Below are positions 33,627 through 45,429 of a stretch of 64,000 bases of DNA, in pieces. The first letter of the stretch is position 1. Each line of letters begins with the position of its first letter. The DNA is from Isoetes taiwanensis (lineage: Eukaryota; Streptophyta; Lycopodiopsida; Isoetales; Isoetaceae). Both the position numbers and the translations under genes were made by a program. The notes beneath the pieces are model-generated. The model saw only the letters and a list, made by a program, of their open reading frames with translations, ran no database searches and was not told the origin of the DNA. The DNA is taken from NCBI GenBank assembly GCA_021234155.1, contig JAJEKV010000062.1, positions 4,593,025 through 4,657,024 on the forward strand. Direction: 5' to 3'.

Positions 33627-36168
33627 ATATAGGCCTAGCGCATATTATTCTAGAAGCATCTAACTCTACCCATGTATCAATACATGAGTCAAACTATGAG
33701 TTAGTGCATGAGCTAGCTCATAAGTCAATTATTCTTAAAGCAAAATATGTGAGCACTTTAGAGCGAATTCTAATAAGGTGATGTCGCACTATGGGTTGCC
33801 CTCTACAAATCAGCACTTCAATTCTCCTACATAGAAATTCTCCTACATATGAATATATACATGTACAAAGGCCTCCAAAATTTGAGAAAACTAACCATCT
33901 TTGGGTACCACCGTTCAATATTTTAAAGAGTTCGCATATGTATGGGTGCTAATACAATCTATGTATTTGATTTATCGAAATACTTTGTCTGTGGTTGTCA
34001 TGATCAAAATATGCTGAGTTCCCAATAGGCAACTGTCTTTAACAACTAGAAGTTTTCACGGGAAGCCTTAATCAAAGACCTGGAAAGCACTGAAATTTTA
34101 AAGATCTAAACGAGTTTCAATGACTAAGTCCAAAATTCAATTGTGAGGAAGCACCAGCCTTGACGTGCGGGCACTGAACACAAGGCAACAAAATGCAGGT
34201 TCAAATTCTGCATGTTCTAGCATGTATAGACAAGTTGGGGAAGAGAAACGTTCGCGTCGTCCTTGGCCGCCGCGATAAGTTTCTTGTATTGTTAATACAT
34301 GTAATGCGATCAAGGCCCAACTTGCACACATCTTAGAATTACAAAAACATTTCATTCAACAAATCTAACTCATCCTTGGCAACAATTATATGGTACATAA
34401 AAAGACTAAATTGTACGGAATATGATCTTGGATAATTATTAAAATATGCACATAACTCGTAGGTCAAATTCCAAGGAATCAAAAATATGATATGTCTTTA
34501 ATAAAGCTACGGACATCAAAATAATAGATGTGGGAGTCTGGCACCATCAGGCACTCCTTTCATTATGAAAATGGGGCATCGTGACCTTACAACTTCCTAT
34601 GTTTTTCTCTTATTCTTTCAATGCACAACTCCACTAACAAATAGTTCTTAACGTCTGGCAATGCCGAGCATCAGTTAGTAGTGGTATTAAGATTGCCAAA
34701 ACGCATGATTTGTTGGATGACTTGATATTTGATATAGTTTACCCTTTCATTGTTAAGGGGCCGTATGTATTCGTATTCGTATAAAATATGTAAGTAAATG
34801 AGCAAGTTTAGCGTCTTATGATTTCTTTAGTTTTTTCCTTAAGGTTAGATTTCGTAGGTTTGATGCAGGAGTCCGAAAATAGAAGGTATTTTTGCCCAGA
34901 TTTAAAAGAAGTAATGTGCAAGGTCTATTGTAGGGGGATGAATGTAGAGCGTTGTTGCAGGAACTGGAAATAGTGCTATGTTTTGCTCTTGTTTATTCCA
35001 GAGAATTCTTATTTCTCTATTTTTCTTGTTTATTTGTGGGAATCAAGCAAAAGGTTGTGCGGGAGTTGGGGATGATCCATTTCGGTGTGTATACAGAATT
35101 TGCTTGCCTTGCCTGTGGATATCTTAGAATCCGGTCCTTTCAAGAAACATCGAGCAAAGAAAGGGATAAGCATGCACATAACCCACTCTGCTCTTCCTTT
35201 TTGCAATGTTTTTCTTCCCATTTGGGCCGCAGAATCTGGCCCCATGCAATAGCAAGCCATACATAAATCTGCAGGGAATAATCCAGATTCTTGCTACTTG
35301 AAACTCTATTACCCTTTGCATGATGTGATGTGGAGGGATTTAGCACGGTAATATGGAAGGCAAACCAGAATTTGGTGCATTGTCTCTTTCATTTCGAAAG
35401 GAAAAATGAAATGAGAAGTTGTTTGAGAGTTTGATTCTGATGAGACATAGAGACTTTCTGCACTTCTAAAGCCGTTCAATGGAGTTGTATCTGGTAAAAG
35501 CACAGAAGGGTGTCTCTAATTTCTAATGAATTGATATACTTTTATAATGGGATTATGTAAATTAATTTACATTTCTTCATGTTTGCCTTGACAAAGATGA
35601 TTTACATTTTGTAAGACCACCTATGCTTGTAGATGATAGCGTCAAGTGTGGTTCCCATGATTTCTTACTAATTGCCATGTAATAAGCATACAAATAACTT
35701 ACACTTTGTATATGTAAATGTAAAATAGGTCCCCTTTTTTTAGCCACCCTTTCATGCCTCTACCCATCTCTTGTATGAATGGATTAGCCTTTCATTTCAT
35801 TTGGAATAACGCTTATGTGTAGTTAAAATTAGAGATCGTGTGTTTCTACAAAATCTAGAAGCTCATTTGTTTCTACATGACAATACCTAAAAGTTTAGAT
35901 TAACTCCATGGAATTACATTTAGACTCTAAAAGAAAGTTGTTATTGCATTGGATGTTATTGCATTGGAATAAGTCAAGTTCGTATTCTTATTGTGTGCAA
36001 TAGATGTCAAAACCTAAATTATAGAGCCACATAAGTGTTTGACCGTTCAATCGCTTATGTGTATGCCTGGAAACGAATATGAAGGCATATGCTATGGAAC
36101 ATGCCCTCTTCTGACAATTGTAATGCAATAAACAAGATGCAACAATGATATATTATATAATTGAATTG
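33627..36168. other. No gene or recognisable element
   Basis: AT-rich sequence on both strands with only short, unsupported open frames (for example 34952-35266). I see no conserved motif, terminal repeat or RNA gene. Confidence 0.5.
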
Positions 36169-36497
36169 GCGGAGACCAATCAACCTATGGGACCCAATCA
36201 AGGAGCACATCAGCGTATTATTGTCTAGATGAAAAAACCCCTGCCCCAAAGGGTTTTCAGGGAAAACTTTAGCAGTAATAAAAATGTTGCCAAATTGTAC
36301 AAATATACATCATGAGATATTGTGGTACATGTCAAGATAGTGTATGACATAGCTAAGTACATGTATCCATCACTTCTTGAATATACGATCCAAGCAACTG
36401 CACTAAAGCCGTGTTCAACAATGAAAACCATGGAATATATGAGACATGCATGATTGGTAAGCAAAGTAGATTGCCCTTGAGAAATAAAGGAAAACAT
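36169..36497 (-). mobile_element. Short 3' fragment of a LINE related to LINE-E
   Basis: ggagaccaatcaacctatgggaccca (36172-36197), the 'aaaaaacccctgccccaaagggttttcaggg' section and tacgatcca..gccgtg all parallel LINE-E at 36762-37020. It is a 5'-truncated copy of about 330 bp. No long tail is visible at its 3' end. Confidence 0.65.
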
Positions 36498-36720
36498 ATA
36501 GGTGAATTGTTGAAGTTAGTGCATTCTCATGTCTTTTGACCCATGCAAGTACAAATCCTTGGAGACAAATATTACTTTGTCATCGATGATTTTAGATGCT
36601 GCACCAAGTATTATTTTCTTAAATCGAAGAAAGAAATGTCTATTTGTTTCTAAGCTTTTTACTACAAAAGTAGAACAAGAGGTAGCTTTCCAGATAAAAT
36701 TCTTAGTAACAAATAGAGGA

Positions 36721-36746
36721 AGAATAGAATAGAATAGAATAGAATA
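36721..36746. repeat. AGAAT microsatellite at the LINE-E 3' end
   Basis: Five AGAAT units lie directly beside the LINE-E 3' signature. On the element's strand this is an (ATTCT)n tail in place of poly-A. Confidence 0.9.
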
Positions 36747-37149
36747 TGATTTTATCGTCCACGGAGACCAACTGGCCTATGGGACCCAAGTACAAAGAGA
36801 GAGCAGCAGACGTATTACTACCAGGATTAAAAAACCCCCACCCCGAAGGGTTTTCGGGGGAAAAACCTTAGTAGCAATAAGGATCTTTGACATCTTGCCG
36901 CTTATATACATAATCACAAGTAATGCATTGAGGTTAATGTCGAACGAGGGGGCATAACCGAGTCCCGCATCCATTACCTCCCTGAGGTACGATCCCAACA
37001 AGCCCTCAGAGGCCGTGCTTTCGTGAAGCTCATGCAAGGCCCGATGGGGCACAACTAACCGAACATCACCGAGCCCGGATATCTTTGATGCATCCCGGAC
37101 ATGCCCGGAGGGCGTGACTTTCATCCTCAATGGCCTGTTGGCGGACGAC

Positions 37150-40100
37150 GGACTATGTCCTCACGCTGGCCCCGATCCATCTCCCTGCCTCAATGCGGAG
37201 GTGGTGTGCACTGTCGCGAATAGAAGCAATCACCCTCGCACTTTTCATGGGTAGATGGGTGAGCGGGGTAGTGGTGTGGGCCCCTCGTGAGCATGGGATT
37301 AACTTGTTGTCGATAATTTGCCACCTTGACATGTGACAGGGGCCTCTGCATCCCAAAGCTTGGCCATGAAGCGGGCATCCAAATCGCTTCAAGGCAGTAG
37401 CGTTCCTTCGGTGTATGCACCGGTCCACATCGGTGTGCTGCACATTCCATAGCGAGAACCACTGGGCTTGCTTGTCTTTCCAGCCCGAGGCTTTGAGTCG
37501 ATGCGGGCCCATCGCCACTTGCCAAAGCAAGGTTGGGCGGCCGGGCTTCATCCATAGCCACCACCTTCCGGAAGTAAATATGTGACGTTCAGTAGCGACC
37601 CTCGTAATGGAAGGAAGCCCGCCTCCCTGGAGCAAGATCGATATGGGACCGTGGACTTCACTCCCGGTGCCCGGGCCAAGAAGGCCTTCACACCGCTCTA
37701 GATCGCTTCAAGTGGTGAGGGATATCACCGGCCCCACACTTACGCCCCATAGAGGAGGACCCGTTCAACCAAGGCCCCGAACAAGTGTGCCCGGTGACCC
37801 CATGCATCTGACTACGCCTTGTAATTGTTGTTTTGCATTGCATCTGTGGGCTTTCTAGCCTGCGATGACCCGTAACACGATGAATGCATCCCGGTGTGTG
37901 GTAGTAGAAAACTCAATGCCCAAATACTTATAAGATCGAGCCACCTCCACTACACCTCGGTAAGTGAATGAGGGAAGGCGTGGGTGCCGGGATGATGGGA
38001 CCAGCGGCACACCCTTGTCTTGGCCAAGTTAACTCTCATGTCGGTGAATTGGCGTAAAGTGTCCAAAGCATCCGGTGGCGTTGCATGTCCTCAGGGGTAT
38101 ATCGCGGCGCAGTGTCAACATCATCGGCATATATGAGTTGCCGATTATGTGGTGCATCAACGAAGCCCCCCCCAAATTCGGCTAGCCATTCTTCTAGCTG
38201 GTCAATGTACAAGCCAAAGAGCATCGGGGATAGAGGGCAGCCCCGCGCACCCCAATGCTACTAACAACAACGGCTCCCCCGACGATTAAGTGAGACGACG
38301 GGATCAAGCCTCGTAGTCTGCATATATAGCATTCTCGCAAGTCGACGGGGTCCCTAGCCGTCTCCAATCGGCCCCACAACTTAGCCCGAGGCACTATGTC
38401 AAAAGCCTTTGCGAAATCCACAAAGCAACGGCCAGATTAAAGGCGTTGATTCCTGTTATCCTCTATGAGTGTTCGCAGAGTGAAGATATGGTCAATAGTA
38501 GAATGCCGGGGCGAAGCCCCGCTGCATGAGAGCCCTTCTCCATCCTCCCGCCCAAAGTGTCGGTCGGCGCTCAAGAATCCCTAGCAAGCAACTTGGCAAA
38601 GACAGGCCCGACCATAATGGTAATGCGATAGTTGGTCGGGGGGGGTCCCCTCGCTTTGTATATGGGCACAACTCTACCGGTAGTCCAAAGGCGGGGGAAG
38701 CCTTCTTGCAATGCCCCTCGTTGAAGAGTCTTTGAGAACCGACACCATTGGGGGCCCGCCCACTTGAGAAGCTCTCTCACACGCATACCATCCAAATCTG
38801 GCCGCCTTCCCGGATTAGCGAGGCATTGCATGCCCATTATGGCATCCCCTTGAAGAATGACCGTGCTAGAGTGCGTCAGAGAGGCTGGTGCCCGGCTTCC
38901 CATTGGGTCATACAACTGCCGCAAGTATCTCACCCATTGTTCCGGGTAATATCTCTTGTGGGTCAGGCAAGCTTACTCAAGACCTTTCTCGTAAGGTCCT
39001 AGGGTGGCGATCTAGTAGACCAAACATCACATTCTTTGGTGCTCCATGAAGGTACCGGGCTTTCTTGGTCTTGAGGAAGGAGCGGTATTGACTGACGGGC
39101 TGTGGGGCGAATGGTGGGGTCCAAAGAATTGGCGAGCCATCGTTTCAGCTCAGGCATTCGCCATCCGAACCGATGATTGCGGGGAAGGTAGTTGCAGCCC
39201 CGTGGATGCGTCGAGAGCGGCCTCTCCCAAAGCATCCGGCCCCCCTACCCTCGAAGGAAATTTGGTTCGGGCCCGTCTGGCCGTTGAAGTGTGGGGGCTG
39301 CGGCACTCTGGCGACTCATGCTCAAAGCATCCTCGCATAGGCCCGCCACATGATCATAGTCGAGGCATAAAGAGTGGTACATGGGGTGTTGTTGGGGCAA
39401 TGGGTGCTTTCGGTTGGCACAGCAATCTATCTGCAAAACTGGTGATGATGGGAGTCTACTTCCTCGTCCGGCCACTGTCCCTACAGACACCCCCGAAGTG
39501 ATCAAGTGTAGGCATTGCTTTCGTCTGCTATACGTAATCCACCACACCGGTGCCGCCCCCGGTTCTCTGTCTACAAATTGGCGGCTGGAGGGCGGCCACC
39601 GTACCCGACCCATTGCAAATGACCCAGGTCAAAGATCGCCCGACAGCGGTACCCGACCATCACCGGTGTCACACGGTCATCGGCCCTTGGCCAAACCATC
39701 TCTGCGGGGGTCCATTTGCAACACATCCTCATTAGAGGTCGCGAATTTTGGGATCTGCTTTCTGCCCACGGCGCGGCGCATTGAAATCTCCAAGCAACAC
39801 GACCTTGCCCAATTGTGCATGCTGGCGTATGTCATCATATAGATCGACATAAGGCTCCCGCCTATCCACATCCAAGTCGCGTGTGGTAAAAGTTGCTCTC
39901 GGCATGTGGGAAGTAGCAGTCGCCACAAAGAGAGGGCTGCCATCGTTGTTTCACACTTTCACTCCACAGTGTCTGTTGTTCCTATCCGCCTTGCCTTTGC
40001 AGGGGAGACCGATTGGGCCAAGGCCGCCCGCAGTAGTAACACGCAATTTCCTCCGTGTCCTCGTTTCGGTGCACTCATTGAAGTCGAGTAGCACCGGTAT

Positions 40101-40260
40101 CCCGGCAAATCAGGTAGCCCGTGACCCGGCATGTTCCCATGTTTCCATGAGGAAGATAAGGTCCATGTCCATGGCGGCGGAATTGAGATCGTCCCCTTAC
40201 GCCATGGAAAAGCCCACGGCATTTCCAGGATACCACGTTGAGGCACGATCCCTATTTAGT
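37150..40260 (-). pseudogene. LINE-E ORF2 (endonuclease, RT, C-terminal domain), many frameshifts
   Basis: Endonuclease: CLNVVSWKCRGL-like start, LPDLPGYRCYSTSMSAPKRG, and LGKVVLLGDFNAPRRGQK (about 39740-39830). RT: DGMRVRELLKWAGPQW, WTTGRVVPIYKARGPPPTNY, MDFAKAFDIVPRAKLW, GVRGAALYPRC (degraded GCPLSP), IDQLEEWLAEFGGG and the catalytic LIYADDVDTAPRY (about 38110-38130). The C-terminal part includes WNVQHTDVDRCIHRRNATAL. The ALLKWAGP and RVVPIYK blocks resemble LINE-A (HLKWAGGG, RIVPVHK), so LINE-A, E and F are one clade. Not functional. Confidence 0.85.
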
Positions 40261-40359
40261 GGCATGCATCGCCACTTCAGGTCCGGTGGTAGTGGTGGTC
40301 CCAGGGGGAGCGGCAGATGTGGATGCCTGTGCCGCTGGGGCCCCCTCAGAGGGGACTCA

Positions 40360-40575
40360 AGGGGCCGGAGTGCCTGCATCCCTGTTTGGCTGCCTGAATT
40401 CCCGCATCCTTCCCCGGACCAGCCTCGTTGCCCCTCCATGTCTGCGGCAGTCCCTGACTTTGGCCAGCTCACGCCTTCGGGTCTCTTGCTGTGCTGGGGT
40501 CAAGTCCCGGTCAACGTACAGAGCCGTGCCCTTCAACTTCCGGCCCTGACGCAGGATGGCCACCCGCTCTGGCAC
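40360..40575 (-). pseudogene. LINE-E ORF1 C-terminal piece
   Basis: Reads PERVAILRQGRKLKGTALYV then DRDLTPAQQETRRRELAKVR, the conserved end of L1-type ORF1 proteins (LINE-A: FIWINEDLTKEQLTEKK). It lies just upstream of the endonuclease, as expected. The N-terminal coiled coil is not seen. Confidence 0.7.
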
Positions 40576-40600
40576 GCTCTCAACTGTGAAGAGAATATAA

Positions 40601-41930
40601 GTTAGGAGAGTTCATCAAATTTTGCCAATTGCATGGAATCTGAAGACAATTTACATGTGGGTAAGTGCCACAACAAAATGGAGTGGCAAAGCAGAATAAT
40701 TGAACTATTATGAATGCAGGTTATGCAAAATAACCCACGAGGCAGGCTGGTCGATTGGTTTATGTGCATAACCGACTCTATGGGAGGGTTAAATCTCCTT
40801 AAACCATAGGCTAAGAAAGTTATCTAGATATTGGGAGGAATTGAAAAAAATTGATGTAGAGGTATAAATGAGATCCCCCATGCAACTTACATCTTCAAAG
40901 AAAGGCACAAGAAAGAGATGCTCAAAAGAAAAGGAAAAATAAAAAGCCACAATCATCACAGGACCACACACCCATATCTTGATATTTCGACCTGTAGAAC
41001 AATAATTGAAAAAAGGAAATGGCAGCAGGTTCATCCGCTTAAGCGTCATCCTTTTTCTTATGAGCACTTGTGTTATCAATGTTAGAAATCATCGGCATAC
41101 AAGACAAAACAAAAATGGCTATTAACTAGAATAGAACTAGAACATGTTAATGTTGGAAATCACCGGAACACAGAACAAAATATAATTGACTATTAAAAAT
41201 GAGAAGAAAAAGCAAGAAAAGCATAAAACAGATAAGAAATTTCAAGCATCTAAGACTCTGCCAAACTAGGCAATGGATCCCTCCATGCTTAGCTTGGGGG
41301 ATGAATCAATAGATTTGGACGTGGGAATCTATAGTCGCTTTTCCATACCTACAAAAAAAAAATCAATCCAATAGTGACTGAAGCGAAAGTAGGAGGCAGT
41401 AAAACAACAAAGAATGCAAGCTGATCAGAGCTGCATGATTTAAGGGCTAGATTTAACATGAAAGAATATTCTCGATGCGAGAGATTATCAGATAATCTCC
41501 CAAATATTAATACGATAATGTTTGGTCCAAACTTTATGCATTTTAACACTTTATTATCCAACGGTTGTGAATGATTAGATTTTGATAAATTTACGACTTA
41601 TGGTTTAAGAGACCAAAACAAATACTGTAAAATATTCAATAAGATGGTTCAATTTGTGTATGTTCATACAATTCAATATATGTTCTTAAACTAATTGGTC
41701 TCAAGTGCATCATTTGCTGGAAATTATGCAGGCTTATTATTCAAAATCATGTCCAAGTTAATGTTAATGCCTTGCGTATCTGGATATCCAAAGAAGAAGG
41801 ATTTCGCCAATATTCGTAAAGTATAAAATATGTTGTCTTAAAGTATAAACACGTAGTCTTATAAGTGTATCCTTATGTCTTGAATAATAGAAATAATACC
41901 TCTAAGAGATGGTCTTAGTTACCTGCATCC
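40601..41930. other. No gene seen
   Basis: AT-rich, with short unsupported frames. A diverged tandem repeat of about 65 bp lies at 41080-41195 (atgttagaaatcatcggcata... and atgttggaaatcaccggaac...). Confidence 0.5.
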
Positions 41931-42074
41931 AATATGTAACACAATAACAGGGTTCCAGGAGGATTTGATAAGGATGTAAAAATGACAATTCCTGAAACCA
42001 TAGACCATATCCCAAAAACAGTTGAGTGGGTTGTTATAAAAAAAACATAGATTTAGACTAAAAAATAATCACAT

Positions 42075-42145
42075 TAGCTCATTGGTTATGTTGGTAAAAG
42101 TAGTCTTACTAGGATATTGAGTGATTTTGGTATATGTTCGAGCCC
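42075..42145 (+). promoter_or_regulatory. tRNA-like pol III boxes in array unit 1
   Basis: A box tagctcattggtta (42075-42088) resembles the tRNA TAGCTCAGTTGGTTA. B box gttcgagccc (42136-42145) matches GGTTCRANNCC from its second base on. The spacing of about 50 nt fits a tRNA-derived internal promoter. Confidence 0.6.
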
Positions 42146-42531
42146 CCGTGTTTCATATTCTAAAACCTTAGGCAAAGCCGTATAGAAGCTCGATACTTCA
42201 TCAAAACTTTAGGCAAACTCGTATTTCATACTTTAAAATCATAGGTGCCCCCAATCATAAATGATCATAAACGAAACGAGAGGTGCCAGGAGGGTCCAAC
42301 GTACGATCTGGGCCGTAGGATCGACGGACCCGACGACTGTGGTAGCACAGGATGCACCTCATTTAGAATATGTAGCACAATAATAGGGGGTTCCAGGGGG
42401 ATTTAATAGGGATGTAAAAATGACAGTTCTTCAAACTATAGACCATATCCCAAAAACAATTGAGTGGATTGTTTCCTTCCTTCCTTCCTTCCTATAAAAA
42501 AACATAGATTTAAACTAAAAAATAATCACGT

Positions 42532-42603
42532 TAGCTCATTGGTTATGTTGATCAAAGTAGTCTTACTAGAATATTGAGTTAATTTTGGTAGAGGTTTGAG
42601 CCC
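42532..42603 (+). promoter_or_regulatory. tRNA-like pol III boxes in array unit 2
   Basis: A box at 42532-42545 is intact. The B box is weakened (ggtttgagccc, 42593-42603). Confidence 0.55.
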
Positions 42604-42835
42604 CCGTATTTCATATTCTAAAACCTTAGGCAAAGCGATACAAAAGCTCAATATTCCATCAAAACCTTAGGCAAACTCGTATTTCATACTTTAAAATCAT
42701 AGGTGTCCTCAATCATAAATCATCATAAGCGAAACGAGAGGTGCCAGGAGGTCCAACGTACAATTTGGGCCATAGGATCGACGGATCCGATGACTGTGGT
42801 AGTATAGGGTGCATCTCGTTTAGAATATGTAGTAC

Positions 42836-44466
42836 TGTGACGCTCCCTGCTAAATATACGGCGCCCGGCTGTACACTCCGCAGGAAATCCCCCATCCAGT
42901 CCTCGACCGCATGGGCCCTCCGTCTATCCCGCACTCTGAGATGACTCTAGTGCGGGAAGGGGACACGAAGGTGTCTTGCGTGCCCTTCCCCTATGGGCTC
43001 CTATCACATCGAAAGCATAAACAACGTCAGAACTAGCAATAACAATACATCATACTACCTCGAAGGGTAGCCCATCCACATATCCACAACTACAAGGAAG
43101 ATAATCATATGCCATAAAACATGAGAGCTCCTACCCATGGCTCCGACTCATAAGGAGGATGACTGACCGGCTAGGCCTCAAGATAGAGCAGACCGAGTCA
43201 TAACAATGGCGGGGCTGGCTATAGACAATGGCTAGGGTTGACCACTCCATCCGCCCCTCCTGTGCATACTTTGCAGAATGAGCTAGATCGGGCTCTGGCA
43301 TGACTCTAGCCTTCCGGATACGCAATCCCATGGCATCACCCATCGGAACTACTCCAGGTTGTATCTCCCCAGTCCGTCGAGGCAGGAAAGGTTGCATCTC
43401 CCCTTCCCGGGGTCTAGAGGTTCCACGGGCGGTTAGAGAATCGTGGCGACACACGATTCGTACCCGACTTAACCCCCCAAAACAGGAGCCAAGCCGGCAC
43501 TTGCAACTCCTGAGAGGCAGGGCGACACCATTGCCCCAGGAAGTGTCGGACCCATGCCCGGCCCGCACAAAGTGACTGCCCATAAGCCTAGCCCGCTATG
43601 GGACAGTAGCCACGCTCAGCAGGGATCCCCCATCCGTATTGCCTCTAGCCCCGTTGTGTAGTGCTGAGTCACATCATAGCCCCAATAGCCCGGTGGGCTC
43701 TTATGCACAGGCCGCATATAATAGGAACTAAGGGATCTAACTAGGAGCATACTACATATTGGCTACTAGGTCTCTATCCCCTTCCCAATACAAGAGGAGC
43801 AAACATGATCAACCAACATCACATAACATCATATCATGATAATCATAATAAGAACATCTTAACCTAATCATACATATCTAACTTACAGTTAGGGTTCCTT
43901 GATTAGGGTTCAAGATGTTGAATAAGGGTTCTAGGATGGCTCTACTCTACATACGAAATACTAACCAATCCGGAGTGCTAACTTCCAGATGATATACCAA
44001 GAGCACTACTCTACATACCTGCTCTAGAAGCACTCCCTCCCAATCCTGGCGTCTCCATGGTAGTCGAAGCTGCACTTGCTCCAAGATCGAATCCACACTC
44101 TGGGGGCTGCTGCACTAGCCTATGCCACAGCAAACGGTGCTCGAAACGGAGTTTCGAGTGCGTAGATGAGTCTCAGGGTGCTAGGGTCAGGAAAAGAGGT
44201 CTAGGGTTAGGGTTTGTGCTAATATAAGTTAGGGTCCACATGGGATGCCACGTGGCACCAATGGGGTGGGGCCATGTGGCGGTTGCCCAATGGGATAAGG
44301 CCATGTGGAAATGGGCCTTATCCCAAGGTTATCTAAGTTAAGCATTTAACTTAGATGTGCACCCATTGCCACTTCCTAAGGTATACAAGGCTACATGAGT
44401 AGACTTGCATTGTGAAGGGTCCAGGAATATACGTATTTATGGCGTATATTCCTCTGGAACGTCACA
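42836..44466 (-). repeat. Solo gypsy LTR, 1631 bp, with 5-bp target duplication
   Basis: On the forward strand it begins TGTGACGCTCC and ends GGAACGTCACA, a near-perfect terminal inverted repeat with TG...CA ends. AGTAC is duplicated at 42831-42835 and 44467-44471. No internal gag-pol is present, so it is the product of LTR-LTR recombination. Reverse-strand orientation follows from its match to the PPT-linked LTR at 7706. It interrupts the first bases of array unit 3. Confidence 0.92.
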
Positions 44467-44606
44467 AGTACAATAACAAGGGGTTCCAGGGGGATTTGAT
44501 AGGGATGTAAAAATGACAATTCCCGAAACTATAGAACATATCCCAAAAACAATCGAGTGGGTTGTTATAAAAAAAAACATAGATTTAAACTAAAAAATAA
44601 TCACAT

Positions 44607-44672
44607 TAGCTCATTGATTATGTTGGCTAAAGTATTCTTACTAGGATATTGAGTTATTTTAGGTTCGAGCCC
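44607..44672 (+). promoter_or_regulatory. tRNA-like pol III boxes in array unit 3
   Basis: A box tagctcattgatta (44607-44620), with one change from unit 1. B box ggttcgagccc (44662-44672) is canonical. Confidence 0.6.
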
Positions 44673-44900
44673 TCGTATTTCATATTCTAAAACCTTAGAC
44701 AAAACCGTATAGAAGCTCGATATTCCATCAAAACCTTAGGCAAACTCGTATATCATATTGAAAATCATAGCCCCAATCATAAATGACCATAAGAGAAATG
44801 AGAGGTGCCAGGAGGGTCCAACGTACGATCTGGGCCATAGGATCGACGGATCCGACGACTGTGGTAGTACAGGGTGCACCTCGTTTAGAATGTGTAGATA

Positions 44901-45429
44901 CAATCATGATGTTCTCAATATGATTTGTAACTCTCAATATGATCTATATTACATTTGTAAGCAAAATGATAAACTCTTCTTTATTCATATGCATTTACCA
45001 GCAGGTTGCTCATAGTTTTGAGCATCCCTTTCCCATAAATTTTATTTCATGATGCATCAGGTTGATCTTTTCATCATACACAAAATATAAAATCAAAATG
45101 CCAAACTTGATTAATGGCTTCGCCATGAAGTCCAAAAGCAACAATGTTCTTTTAATCCAGAGTAGAGCAGTAAACTACCCCCGGCACTGGGTGGGTAATG
45201 GCAACATGAAAGCAGACAGATCGAATTTGATACTACATGAAGTTTGGCGCCAATTGTTTTCTATTCTTCGCATCCATATTTGTTCGGTGGATGATAGAAA
45301 ATTCAAAAAAATCAAATTTCTTGTTCGATTCGCCCAATATCAAGGTTCAAAATTCCATAAGTATCCTATAAATCAACCCATCATGGTTCGAAACCCTTAG
45401 TCATGGGATTAACAAAACCCTATTATTTA
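44901..45429. other. No gene seen
   Basis: AT-rich sequence between the array and LINE-G. No conserved reading frame or repeat end is recognised. Confidence 0.5.

Larger units (their letters stand above)
36747..40600 (-). mobile_element. LINE-E, GC-rich L1-like LINE, strongly degenerate
   Basis: Right to left: an ORF1 C-terminal piece (40575-40360), endonuclease (40260-39650), linker, RT (39235-38036), C-terminal region (37850-37150), then a 3' non-coding end with 'tccgtggacgataaaat' (reverse strand) and an (ATTCT)5 tail. Its 3' end matches LINE-F near 58910-59058. GC content is visibly higher than in neighbouring DNA. Frames are broken many times. Confidence 0.85.
41931..44900 (+). repeat. 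Three-unit tandem array, unit about 436 bp, split by a solo LTR
   Basis: Unit 1 is 41931-42366, unit 2 42367-42823, unit 3 42824-42835 plus 44472 to about 44900. Units start aatatgtagcacaataacag, contain a tRNA-like A and B box pair, 'aaaaccttaggcaaa' phrases and an end block gagaggtgccaggagggtcc ... gtgcacctcgtttagaat. Unit 2 carries an extra CTTC microsatellite (42474-42494). The start motif is shared with the repeats at 19.96, 20.88 and 31.68 kb. Confidence 0.9.

Noticed and set aside
34180-34210. Possible tRNA B box (ggttcaaattc)
   Set aside because: No A box at the right distance and no cloverleaf pairing could be found.
34952-35266. Forward 104-codon open frame
   Set aside because: No recognisable motif, no flanking gene structure, and an amino-acid make-up typical of AT-rich non-coding DNA.
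39046-39842. Forward open frames of up to 153 codons
   Set aside because: They lie antisense to the GC-rich LINE-E endonuclease and linker; high GC gives long shadow frames and no family motif is present.
42075-42145. A genuine tRNA gene in the array unit
   Set aside because: A and B boxes are present, but acceptor and anticodon stems do not pair; a tRNA-derived repeat fits better.
43131-43583. 150-codon frames on both strands inside the solo LTR
   Set aside because: LTRs are normally non-coding, and the frames have no domain signature; the GC-rich section explains them.
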